Positions 1 to 6,205 of a stretch of DNA of 9,111 bases are shown here, one piece after another. Source of the DNA: Ilumatobacteraceae bacterium (lineage in GTDB: Bacteria > Actinomycetota > Acidimicrobiia > Acidimicrobiales > Ilumatobacteraceae); assembly GCA_019090765.1 (NCBI GenBank), contig JAHRVJ010000048.1, positions 1 to 9,111 of the forward strand. The letters run 5' to 3'. Below the pieces are notes generated by a model that was not told the origin of the DNA, made no database searches, and worked only from the letters and a program-made list of their open reading frames with translations. Made by a program: the position numbers and the translations under genes. Numbering within the stretch: the stretch's first letter is position 1; the number at the start of each line of letters is the position of its first letter.

Positions 1-175
1 CGCGAGCTTCGAAAGACGCCCCCGCTGTTTCCGATACCAGAGAGCGAATCTCCTGGTCATCAGCATCATCACCGAGGTGATCGAGCTGCTCATCGATCAC
101 CGACAACTCATCGCGAAGCGACCTTATTCGCGCCGACACCTGCTTCAATCGTCGTTCAACCAGCCACGAACCCAT
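1..175 (-). CDS. Small charged, probably helical conserved protein, 3' end cut by the window edge
   Basis: A minus-strand reading frame is open from an ATG at 175 to the window edge (58 codons seen, no stop). It begins MGSWLVERRLKQVSARI. It is rich in alternating charged and aliphatic residues, with an acidic stretch DHLGDDADDQ and then IRSLVSETAG, which suggests an amphipathic helix or coiled coil. It resembles short uncharacterised actinobacterial proteins that I recall only in general terms; I give it no function. The start is uncertain. The same frame is open upstream, past the end of the transporter gene, through a plausible coding stretch (PAESEPRPERAGNYDFES) to a TTG at 265 and an ATG at 298. 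The true N-terminus may therefore overlap the transporter. GAGAG lies only 1 nt before the ATG at 175, too close for a good ribosome site. It lies 46 nt after the transporter stop on the same strand, so co-transcription is likely. Confidence 0.62.
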   Translation of the reverse strand, partial: MGSWLVERRLKQVSARIRSLRDELSVIDEQLDHLGDDADDQEIRSLVSETAGASFEAR

Positions 176-221
176 ACTCTCGAAATCGTAGTTGCCAGCC
201 CGCTCTGGTCGCGGTTCACTT

Positions 222-1901
222 TCAGCTGGGAGCGTGACGGTGCCTGTGCGGATGGCTGTGATCAACAGGACGATCGAGCATCTGCTCTGACTGACCATTC
301 GAAGCAGACTCAGCATCGGAATCTTCGTTGCGGTCCGGAATGTCCCGCCCGAACCTGGAAATGGGCCCGGCCACGAAAGCCACAGTGATCGCCATGCCGA
401 TCAGCGACATGAGGACTCCGAACGAGAACGCCCAACGCATCCCGGTGACAAAAGCATCAGCGACGATCTCGATCAACTGGGTCGCCTGGCTGGGATCACC
501 GGCAGTCAGCTGTTGGCTCGTTTCAGTTCCGACCAACACACCCTGGGCATCGAGAAGCTCGCTCGATGACAGCGACAGGCCCAACTCTTGTGACGCACGG
601 TCGACCTCACTTGACGACGTTGCCAGGAAGATGGTGGTTGTGATCGCCAGACCTATGGAGCCGCCAGCAATCTGAAACATGTAGAGCAGGCCGCCGGCCA
701 AGCTGGATCGTGATGGATCAACCGACGTGAGCGCAGCAGTCGTGATTGTCGAGTAGAAGAATCCAACGCCGAGTCCGAGCGCGATCATTCCGGGGAGCAA
801 GCTGGCGTAGGTACTCGTCTGATCCACCATCAGTGCAAGCAGCATCGCTCCCGCGAACATGAACACCGCTCCTACAGTGATCACGGCCTTCATCCCCACG
901 CGATTAACCAGCCACGTCTCGGCAAATGAACCCATCGCGAACGTAGCCACAAAAGGGAGCAGCATGATTCCGGCAGCGAGCGTTCCCTCATCGAGGATCT
1001 TCTGAAAGTACTGCGGGAGATAGAACAGCGCTGCAAAGAAGATCGTCGACATCGAGAGAATTGCAAAACAGGCCCACCTGAGCGACGCATTACCGATGAG
1101 GCTGCGGGGAATCAAACCGTCCTCACCGACGGCCCGCTCCCGCAGCACGAACAGCACCATCGCGACAACGCCAACGGCAAATGCGCCCAGAACCAACGCG
1201 CTCGTGTATCCGTAATTTGGGGCAACCGTCAGGGCGCTCAAGAGTGCCAACAAACTGATGGTCAACAGCGCCGAACCCGGAAGATCGAGTTTGGATTCCT
1301 GACGTTCCTTGTCGCTGGGCACAAGAATCCAGGTCGCCGCTACCGCACCAATAGCTATTGGAACATTGAGGAAGAAGATGTACCTCCAACTCTCTTCGGC
1401 GAGCGCCCCAGCGATGACAGGCCCAGTCGCGTTGCCGATACCGGCTACACCGATCACCAAGCCCCCGGCCAACCCCGCCTTGCTCTCGGGGAGTATCGAG
1501 TAGATCAAGCCGAGGATCGCAGGCCACATCATCGCGGCGCCGATGCCCATCAGGATGCGGGCAAGAATCAGAAGGAAAATGTTCGGTGCCAACCCCCCGA
1601 GCAGTGAGAAACTGGCGAATATCAATGCCCCGACAGCCAGCATCTCCTTGCGCCCGTACAGGTCTGCCAGCCGACCTCCTGGAACTATGAGCACCCCGAA
1701 CATCAGCGCGTAGCCGTTCACGACCCACTGAACGGTCGCGAGATCGGTGTTCATGTCGGATTCGATTGTTGGGAGGACCACGTTCATCGCCGTGAAGTCG
1801 TTCGCGACAGCGAATACCGCCATCAACATGGCTCCGATAGCAAACCAGGTTTCACGACTGACCTCATCGCCTGTGTCAGCGGGTGCCTCCCCGTTGGTCA
1901 T
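222..1901 (-). CDS. MFS transporter, DHA2-type (14 TM) drug/H+ antiporter-like
   Basis: This 559-residue integral membrane protein of the inner membrane is probably a proton-driven exporter; its substrate is unknown. Seen in the sequence: TM1 carries an ND..AMNVVLP motif (Asn34, Asp35) typical of DHA2 members. Motif A, GGRLADLYGRK (75-85), follows TM2. Arg115 lies in LILARILMGIGAA (motif B). A motif C-like GIGNATGPVIAG stretch (154-165) is the antiporter signature. Many further hydrophobic segments and the length fit 14 TM rather than 12. The C-terminus is a hydrophilic tail ending HSHPHRHRHAPS, a strict alternating-His run. I chose the ATG at 1901 because it gives a short cytoplasmic leader (MTNGEAPADTG) and a 41-nt gap to the upstream gene. 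The longest frame (from 2006) would overlap that gene by 64 nt. No clear Shine-Dalgarno sequence precedes 1901. It lies downstream of the SCO6745-family gene on the same strand. Lipid or antibiotic export is possible but not shown. Confidence 0.93.
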   Translation of the reverse strand: MTNGEAPADTGDEVSRETWFAIGAMLMAVFAVANDFTAMNVVLPTIESDMNTDLATVQWVVNGYALMFGVLIVPGGRLADLYGRKEMLAVGALIFASFSLLGGLAPNIFLLILARILMGIGAAMMWPAILGLIYSILPESKAGLAGGLVIGVAGIGNATGPVIAGALAEESWRYIFFLNVPIAIGAVAATWILVPSDKERQESKLDLPGSALLTISLLALLSALTVAPNYGYTSALVLGAFAVGVVAMVLFVLRERAVGEDGLIPRSLIGNASLRWACFAILSMSTIFFAALFYLPQYFQKILDEGTLAAGIMLLPFVATFAMGSFAETWLVNRVGMKAVITVGAVFMFAGAMLLALMVDQTSTYASLLPGMIALGLGVGFFYSTITTAALTSVDPSRSSLAGGLLYMFQIAGGSIGLAITTTIFLATSSSEVDRASQELGLSLSSSELLDAQGVLVGTETSQQLTAGDPSQATQLIEIVADAFVTGMRWAFSFGVLMSLIGMAITVAFVAGPISRFGRDIPDRNEDSDAESASNGQSEQMLDRPVDHSHPHRHRHAPS

Positions 1902-1942
1902 GCCACGAGAAGTTAGCTGGTTCCGCGAGGCTGCCTGGCCAA

Positions 1943-2770
1943 CTACGGCAGCGTCACCATCATTGCTTTGCTGATCGGCCGTACCAGGGCGCGCAGCCGC
2001 GAGCACCCCTCGATGCCAATTGCGTCATACGGGGCTGTCGCCAGTTCATCAGTTCGCTGTTCGATCCACTCTCGTCGTGCGGCGCCGAGTTCGGTGAGGC
2101 CGTAGTCGGGGTCGAGCCATCCAATCGAGCGGAGCCGTTCCTCGGCCGCCAACCAGTCGTCGCCCGTGCGCTGCCGTGTTGCTCGAAGCAAGGAGGCCGT
2201 CACGTCTCCAGCGGCAGCATGGCTTACGAGAGACTCACAACCAGAGAGCCCCTCAACGGTGAGAGCCGCTATGTGACCGTCGCCGCGAAATTCGCGGAGC
2301 AGAGCCTGGGCATGCCACAGAACCAGGTGGGGTTCCTCGGGCCAGGGCAGCGCAGCGTGACCGGCGAACAGCGGCCGACCTTCGGTACGCAAGCAGGCGG
2401 CATGAGCGGCCGCGCGAGCAAGGTCGGCGGCCTCGATGACATCGGGACTCTCGATGAACTCGGGCGCAATTCGGCGGATCATTCGATCAGCGGCGCGCAA
2501 CCGCGCATCGATCATCGCTCGAGGTGTCACTCTTTCCCAGACACCGTCCATGCTCCGCCGCACCAGGTCCGGATCGAAATTGAAGAAAGTTGCGATCACC
2601 ACCGAAGCGGGAACTGCTCCCATCGCAGCCGAACGGGAAGCGAAGTAGCCGGTCATCGAGTCAGCGATGCCTTCAGTCAAATACTCCTCGGCTGCTTCGG
2701 GGACGAGGTAGATCGCACCGTGATACGGCTCGAGAGTGCGCCATGTCTTTCGAGCGATGACTGAATGCAT
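1943..2770 (-). CDS. SCO6745-family protein (helix-turn-helix-like, function unknown)
   Basis: A 275-residue soluble, mostly helical protein that matches the actinobacterial SCO6745 family by several remembered signatures. These are ARKTWRTLEPYHG near the N-terminus (EPYHG at 14-18), GYFASR (41-46), ATFFNFDP (60-67), LPWPEEPHLVLWHA (141-154) and RGDGH (162-166). The C-terminal part (WLAAEERLRSIGWLD, then LTELGAARREWIEQRTDEL) reads like a winged-helix regulator domain: helix, recognition helix, small wing. Family knowledge stops at this predicted fold; no reaction is established. The His and Trp residues of the middle segment could bind a ligand. I prefer the ATG at 2770 because homologues start just before the ARK.W motif. 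GTG at 2818 and ATG at 2815 are alternatives that add about 15 residues of poor quality. There is no obvious Shine-Dalgarno site. The transporter follows after 41 nt, so the protein might sense the transporter's substrate (inference only). Confidence 0.82.
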   Translation of the reverse strand: MHSVIARKTWRTLEPYHGAIYLVPEAAEEYLTEGIADSMTGYFASRSAAMGAVPASVVIATFFNFDPDLVRRSMDGVWERVTPRAMIDARLRAADRMIRRIAPEFIESPDVIEAADLARAAAHAACLRTEGRPLFAGHAALPWPEEPHLVLWHAQALLREFRGDGHIAALTVEGLSGCESLVSHAAAGDVTASLLRATRQRTGDDWLAAEERLRSIGWLDPDYGLTELGAARREWIEQRTDELATAPYDAIGIEGCSRLRALVRPISKAMMVTLP

Positions 2771-2835
2771 CACGCAAGCATGGCAGCATTTCGCACTGGC
2801 ATCGTGAGTGAGCATCACGAATACAGGTGCGGGTG

Positions 2836-2912
2836 TGGTGCCCCGAGTCGGACTCGAACCGACACTCGACGGATTTTGAGGCCGTTGCCTCTGCCAATTG
2901 GGCTACCGGGGC
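2836..2912 (-). tRNA. tRNA with CAA anticodon (Leu-type), short variable loop, CCA encoded
   Basis: On the minus strand the sequence folds into a full cloverleaf. The acceptor stem is GCCCCGG with TCGGGGC (last pair G-U). The D arm is GCCC...GAGGC with loop GG. The anticodon stem is ACGGC/TCCGT around CTCAAAA, giving anticodon CAA and reading UUG. The variable region is 5 nt (CGAGT). The T arm is GTCGG-TTCGAGT-CCGAC. The discriminator is A, and CCA is encoded (2836-2838). Without CCA the length is 74 nt. Base pair 31-39 is a C-U mismatch. The identity Leu follows from the anticodon and A73, but bacterial Leu tRNAs normally carry a long variable arm and this one does not. It is transcribed divergently from fabD, and a TAGCCT box lies 13 nt upstream of its 5' end. 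Confidence 0.9.
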
Positions 2913-2997
2913 TGGTGGATCTCTGAGGCTAGCGCCGCGCCAGCATTACCGCGCGGTAGCTGCGGAGGTCAGGCTCGTGGCGTCTAGCCTGCCGACA
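2913..2997. promoter_or_regulatory. Divergent promoter region between the tRNA gene and fabD
   Basis: This 85-bp gap must hold the promoters for the tRNA (minus) and for fabD (plus). The same box, CTAGCCT, appears in opposite orientations: on the minus strand at 2926-2932 and on the plus strand at 2984-2990. TAGCCT fits the actinobacterial -10 pattern TANNNT in each direction. In the plus direction it ends 7 nt before the fabD ATG, so transcription would start at or near the A of the start codon. In the minus direction it would give a tRNA leader of about 7 nt. I see no good -35 hexamer on either strand. A palindrome lies between the two boxes (separate entry). Confidence 0.45.
2947..2958. 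repeat. 12-bp perfect palindrome, candidate operator
   Basis: TACCGCGCGGTA reads the same on both strands. Measured from the two TAGCCT boxes it overlaps the expected -35 position of the tRNA promoter and lies just upstream of that of fabD. It is also part of a wider imperfect inverted repeat: GCTA (2928-2931) with TAGC (2957-2960), and CCGCGC (2935-2940) with GCGCGG (2951-2956). Symmetry and placement suggest a binding site for a dimeric regulator. A chance CG-rich palindrome cannot be excluded. Confidence 0.35.
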
Positions 2998-4173
2998 ATG
3001 CTCGCTTTCACCTTTCCAGGCCAGGGGTCGCAACGACCAGGCATGGGCCTTCCATGGCGCGACCACGAGAGTTGGGAACTGGTCGCCGAAGCGAGCGAAA
3101 TTAGCGGCCGCGACGTTGCGGCCCTGCTCTGCGACGCCGACGCCGACGAGCTCCGCGACACGCGAAACGCCCAGCTCACCACCTATGTGTCGAGCCTCAT
3201 GGTGCTCGATGCAGTCGAACGTTTAGGCATCGTGCCCAGCTATTGCGCAGGGCACAGCTTGGGCGAGTACACCGCACTCACCGCCACCGGCGCACTCGGC
3301 TATGACGACGGCGTGCAGCTCGTCGGCGCCCGCAGCGCCGCAATGCACGATGCCGGATTGGCTCAGCCTGGCAGCATGGCGGCGGTGCTGGGCCTTGACG
3401 ACGACCAAGTCGAGGTCGCCTGCCGCCGCGCTGACTCCGATGTTTGGGTCGCCAACTTCAATGCCCCGGGCCAGGTAGTGATCGCCGGTTCGCCCGCCGG
3501 AGTTGACTCGGCCGCCACCCACGCCAAAGACCTCGGAGCGAAGAAGGTGATGCCCCTCCAAGTGTCGGGCGCTTTCCATACTCCGTTCATGGCTGCGGCC
3601 CGCGATCGTTTGCGCGCCGCCATCAACGATGCTGCTCCGCGCGACACCGAGGTTCCAGTCGTCGCCAACGTCGACGCGCTCCCTCACGATCGTGGCAGCG
3701 AATGGTCGAGCCTGCTGTCTGCGCAACTTTCCAGCCCCGTCCGCTGGAAGCACTGCCTCCTCGCACTCGCTGACGCCGGAGTCACCGACTTCGCGGAACT
3801 TGGCCCCGGAGCCGTCCTGACCGGCATGGCCAAACGAACGGTACGGGCCGGAAGAACAATCTCAATCTCCACTCCTGAAGATCTCGACAAGCTGATCGAA
3901 TGGGTTGGTGCAGGGACTCCATCGGGTTTGCCACAACTCGAAGGGGAGCACCTGTTCGCGATCGAGCGGCTCGTGGTTAGCCCCGGTACCGGGATCTTCA
4001 CACCGGTCGACGGCCTCGCTGAAGGCTCTGAGATCGAGGTCGGCACAGTGCTCGGACACGTCGCCGAACTCGAAGTCCGGTCCCCCTTCGCGGGTATTCT
4101 CCAAAGCTATATCGCCGTCGACACCGAGCGTGTCAACTCCCGCCAACCAATCGCATGGCTGCGAACCGACTGA
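2998..4173 (+). CDS. fabD: Malonyl-CoA:ACP transacylase with a C-terminal hammerhead-like extension
   Basis: This cytosolic enzyme moves malonyl from CoA to holo-ACP to supply FAS II. Seen: PGQGSQ (7-12), nucleophile elbow GHSLGE (85-90) with Ser87, conserved Arg112 in GARSAAM, catalytic His194 in SGAFHTPF, and ELGPG (267-271). The transacylase core ends near residue 303, the usual size. An extra 88 residues follow: a linker (304-325), then a domain (326-391) with a biotinyl/lipoyl-like pattern SPGTG...VDGLAEGSEIEVGTVLGHV...VRSPFAGIL. The EAMKM-type hairpin carrying the modified lysine is missing, and no lysine remains in the domain. I chose ATG 2998 because the protein then begins MLAFTFPGQGSQ, as FabD proteins do. 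The longer frame from 2827 would run through the tRNA gene. No Shine-Dalgarno site is present, and a -10-like box ends 7 nt before the ATG, so the message may be leaderless. It is first of five fab genes. Confidence 0.95.
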   Translation: MLAFTFPGQGSQRPGMGLPWRDHESWELVAEASEISGRDVAALLCDADADELRDTRNAQLTTYVSSLMVLDAVERLGIVPSYCAGHSLGEYTALTATGALGYDDGVQLVGARSAAMHDAGLAQPGSMAAVLGLDDDQVEVACRRADSDVWVANFNAPGQVVIAGSPAGVDSAATHAKDLGAKKVMPLQVSGAFHTPFMAAARDRLRAAINDAAPRDTEVPVVANVDALPHDRGSEWSSLLSAQLSSPVRWKHCLLALADAGVTDFAELGPGAVLTGMAKRTVRAGRTISISTPEDLDKLIEWVGAGTPSGLPQLEGEHLFAIERLVVSPGTGIFTPVDGLAEGSEIEVGTVLGHVAELEVRSPFAGILQSYIAVDTERVNSRQPIAWLRTD

Positions 4174-4201
4174 CGCTGAGCGCGAGTCGACGAAAGGACA
4201 C

Positions 4202-5170
4202 ATGCCAGCAGTACCAAGTGGAGCCCGAGGCGCAGTGATCACCGGTTGGGGAACCGCTCTACCCGAGCGGGTCCTAACCAACCACGACCTTGAACAGATG
4301 ATCGACACGGACGACGAATGGATCGTCGAGCGCACAGGTATCCGCGAGCGTCATGTTGGCGGAACGACCAGCGAGCTTTCGGTCGAGTCAGGTCGTGAGG
4401 CACTCGCGATGGCCGGCCTCGATCCGCTTGAGATCGATGCGCTGGTGCTCGCCACCACTACCCCCGACCGCTGCGTCCCAGCAACTGCGGCAACCGTTCA
4501 AAACGAGCTCGGTCTGAGCTGCGGGGCATTCGACATCAATGCAGCCTGTTCCGGATGGGTTTATGGCCTAATAACAGCCCACGGCCTAATCAGCATGGGC
4601 TACGAGAAAATCCTGCTGATCGGCACTGACACCCTTGCCCGCATCACCGATTGGACCGATCGCGGAACAGCGATTCTGTTTGCCGATGGCTCTGGGGCCA
4701 CAGTGCTCGAAGCGGTCGATGGGCCCGGCCAGATGCTTGGTTGGGATCTTGATTGTGACGGCAGCGCCGAGGGGGCGCTCTTCGCCGAGCTCGGTGGCAA
4801 CCTCCAGATGGAGGGCAAAGAGGTGTTCCGCCGGGCCGTACGCATCATGGTTGACTCTGCAACAAAGTCGATGAAGCATGCCGGGGTTACTGCCGACCAG
4901 ATTTCGCTCGTTGTGCCGCACCAAGCCAACATCCGCATCATCTCGTCAGCTTGTTCACGCCTTGATATCGGGATGGACAGAGTGTCGACCGTGCTCGACC
5001 GAACCGGTAACACCTCTGCGGCGTCAATTCCGATTGCGTTGGCCGATGCCCTCGACAATGGGCGGGCGACCGATGGCGACCTCGTGTTGTTCGTCGGATT
5101 CGGCGCCGGAATGTCTGCTGCCAGTGCCGTCGTCCGCTGGTCGCAAGGCGCCAAGGAGCACGTCGGATGA
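4202..5170 (+). CDS. fabH: 3-oxoacyl-ACP synthase III (initiating condensing enzyme)
   Basis: FabH condenses an acyl-CoA starter with malonyl-ACP to begin each chain. The product has 322 residues, the normal family length. The thiolase-fold catalytic triad is complete: Cys116 in INAACSGWVYG, His240 in VPHQANIRI and Asn270 in RTGNTSAAS. The N-terminal DEWIVERTGIRERH segment is typical and helps shape the CoA tunnel. I chose ATG 4202, which gives the standard VITGWGTALPERVLTN start. AAAGGA at 4193-4198 precedes it with a short 3-nt spacer. It lies 28 nt after fabD and overlaps fabG by 4 nt (ATGA). The sequence alone does not say whether it prefers acetyl-CoA or branched primers. Because no fas gene is visible, I read it as the normal primer enzyme, not a mycobacterial-type enzyme loading long FAS I products (inference). 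Confidence 0.96.
   Translation: MPAVPSGARGAVITGWGTALPERVLTNHDLEQMIDTDDEWIVERTGIRERHVGGTTSELSVESGREALAMAGLDPLEIDALVLATTTPDRCVPATAATVQNELGLSCGAFDINAACSGWVYGLITAHGLISMGYEKILLIGTDTLARITDWTDRGTAILFADGSGATVLEAVDGPGQMLGWDLDCDGSAEGALFAELGGNLQMEGKEVFRRAVRIMVDSATKSMKHAGVTADQISLVVPHQANIRIISSACSRLDIGMDRVSTVLDRTGNTSAASIPIALADALDNGRATDGDLVLFVGFGAGMSAASAVVRWSQGAKEHVG
5153..5158 (+). promoter_or_regulatory. Ribosome binding site for fabG inside the end of fabH
   Basis: AAGGAG lies 8 nt before the fabG ATG at 5167 and within the last codons of fabH. It supports the overlapping ATG as the true start and points to translational coupling. Confidence 0.7.
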
Positions 5171-5886
5171 CCGGCAACGGTGGCCGGGTCGTTCTGGTGA
5201 CGGGCGGATCTCGGGGTATCGGTTTGGCGTGCGCCCGCCGGCTAGCGGAGGGCGGTGACCGTGTCGCGGTCACCTACAATTCGTCGCCGCCGCCCGAGGG
5301 TCTATTTGGAGTCAAGTGCGATGTCACCTCTACCGCCGAAGTCGACGCGGCTTTCGACGCCGTCGAAGAGCACTTCGGCGGAACCGTCGAGGTGCTCGTC
5401 TCAAATGCCGGAATGACCAGCGACCGGCTACTACTTCGCATGGGCGAAGATGACTTCACATCCGTGATCGACGCCAACCTCACTGCCGCCTATCGGGTTT
5501 GCAAGCGGGCGGCCAAAGGAATGCTCAAGGCGCGCCGCGGGCGAATTGTGCTGATGTCTTCCGTTGTCGCTCTCCTCGGATCAGCGGGCCAAGCAAACTA
5601 CGCCGCCTCGAAAGCTGGCCTCGTCGGGTTGGCCCGGTCGCTGGCCCGCGAGCTTGGATCGCGCTCGATCACCGTCAACGTTGTCGCCCCAGGCCCCGTC
5701 GCAACCGACATGACGGCTGCTCTCGGCGAGGAGCGACTGGCTCAGCTCACAGCGGCTGTTCCGCTAGGTCGAATGGCAGAACCATCCGAGATTGCAGGCG
5801 TAGTTGAGTTCCTCGCCTCGAACGACGCCGCGTACGTCACCGGGGCAGTCATTCCTGTCGACGGCGGCCTCGGCATGGGACACTAA
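5167..5886 (+). CDS. fabG: 3-oxoacyl-ACP reductase, MabA-like
   Basis: This NADPH-dependent short-chain dehydrogenase reduces 3-ketoacyl-ACP to 3-hydroxyacyl-ACP, the first reduction of the FAS II cycle. Seen in its 239 residues: the cofactor loop TGGSRGIG (12-19), NAG (80-82), and the catalytic Ser132, Tyr145 and Lys149 in YAASK. The C-terminus ends IPVDGGLGMGH. The stretch GLFGVKCDVT and this C-terminus closely resemble mycobacterial MabA (FabG1), so I place it in that subgroup rather than among general SDRs. The start overlaps the fabH stop (ATGA) and has a good AAGGAG site 8 nt upstream. An 82-nt gap to acpP follows. All catalytic residues are intact and the length is normal. Confidence 0.95.
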   Translation: MTGNGGRVVLVTGGSRGIGLACARRLAEGGDRVAVTYNSSPPPEGLFGVKCDVTSTAEVDAAFDAVEEHFGGTVEVLVSNAGMTSDRLLLRMGEDDFTSVIDANLTAAYRVCKRAAKGMLKARRGRIVLMSSVVALLGSAGQANYAASKAGLVGLARSLARELGSRSITVNVVAPGPVATDMTAALGEERLAQLTAAVPLGRMAEPSEIAGVVEFLASNDAAYVTGAVIPVDGGLGMGH

Positions 5887-5935
5887 ATCTGCCAACTTCA
5901 GCAGCTAGATCACTGTTGCGTCACCACAAATCCCC

Positions 5936-5962
5936 TAAACTCTAAACCCCGCCTACAAGGAG
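5936..5962 (+). promoter_or_regulatory. acpP ribosome binding site and possible internal promoter
   Basis: The 82-nt gap before acpP holds a strong ribosome site, AAGGAG at 5957-5962, 6 nt before the GTG start. Upstream, TAAACT (5936-5941) fits a TANNNT -10 box and belongs to a short direct repeat, CTAAACTCTAAAC. TTGCGT (5916-5921) is a weak -35 candidate, but its 14-nt spacing is short. The ribosome site is convincing; the promoter is a guess based on AT-richness in a GC-rich region and on the need for abundant ACP. Confidence 0.45.
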
Positions 5963-5968
5963 AAAACC

Positions 5969-6205
5969 GTGGATCAAGAACTGTTCGCCCGTTTCCAGAA
6001 GTGTGCCGTTGAGGTACTTTCCGTCGAGGAAAGTGCTGTAACGCTAGAGGCCAACTTCGGCGACGACCTCGACGCTGACAGCCTCGACCTAGTTGAGCTG
6101 GTCATGGCACTCGAGGAAGAATTCGACATCGAAGTTCCCGAAGAGGACCTTGAGGGTGTCGAAACCGTCAAGCAGGCCTTCGCACTCGTCACTGCCAAGC
6201 TGTGA
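5969..6205 (+). CDS. acpP: Acyl carrier protein
   Basis: ACP carries the growing acyl chain as a thioester on 4'-phosphopantetheine and shuttles it between all FAS II enzymes in the cytosol. The 78-residue product is strongly acidic and has the attachment motif DADSLD, with Ser38 as the modified residue. The recognition helix LDLVELVMALEEEFDIEVPEED follows, as is typical of four-helix ACPs. The start is GTG, supported by AAGGAG 6 nt upstream and by normal family length. The stop TGA overlaps the fabF start GTG (GTGA), so the two are probably translationally coupled. The phosphopantetheinyl transferase is not in the window. Confidence 0.97.
   Translation: MDQELFARFQKCAVEVLSVEESAVTLEANFGDDLDADSLDLVELVMALEEEFDIEVPEEDLEGVETVKQAFALVTAKL

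Noticed and set aside
1902..2006. A longer transporter starting at 2006
   Set aside because: It would overlap the SCO6745-family gene by 64 nt and add a leader without a membrane segment. The ATG at 1901 gives a normal DHA2 N-terminus.
1883..2764. A 293-codon plus-strand open frame opposite the SCO6745-family gene
   Set aside because: It is antisense to a gene with clear family motifs. Its translation is Arg/Ser/Gly/His-rich with no recognisable domain, as expected of a shadow frame in GC-rich DNA.
2827..2997. An in-frame N-terminal extension of FabD from an upstream ATG at 2827
   Set aside because: The extension would be translated from the antisense of the tRNA gene and has no FabD similarity. 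The family N-terminus (LAFTFPGQGSQ) begins at 2998.
3905..4201. An N-terminal extension of FabH from 3905
   Set aside because: It overlaps the FabD C-terminal region in another frame and has no FabH similarity. The ATG at 4202 has a ribosome site and gives the normal length.
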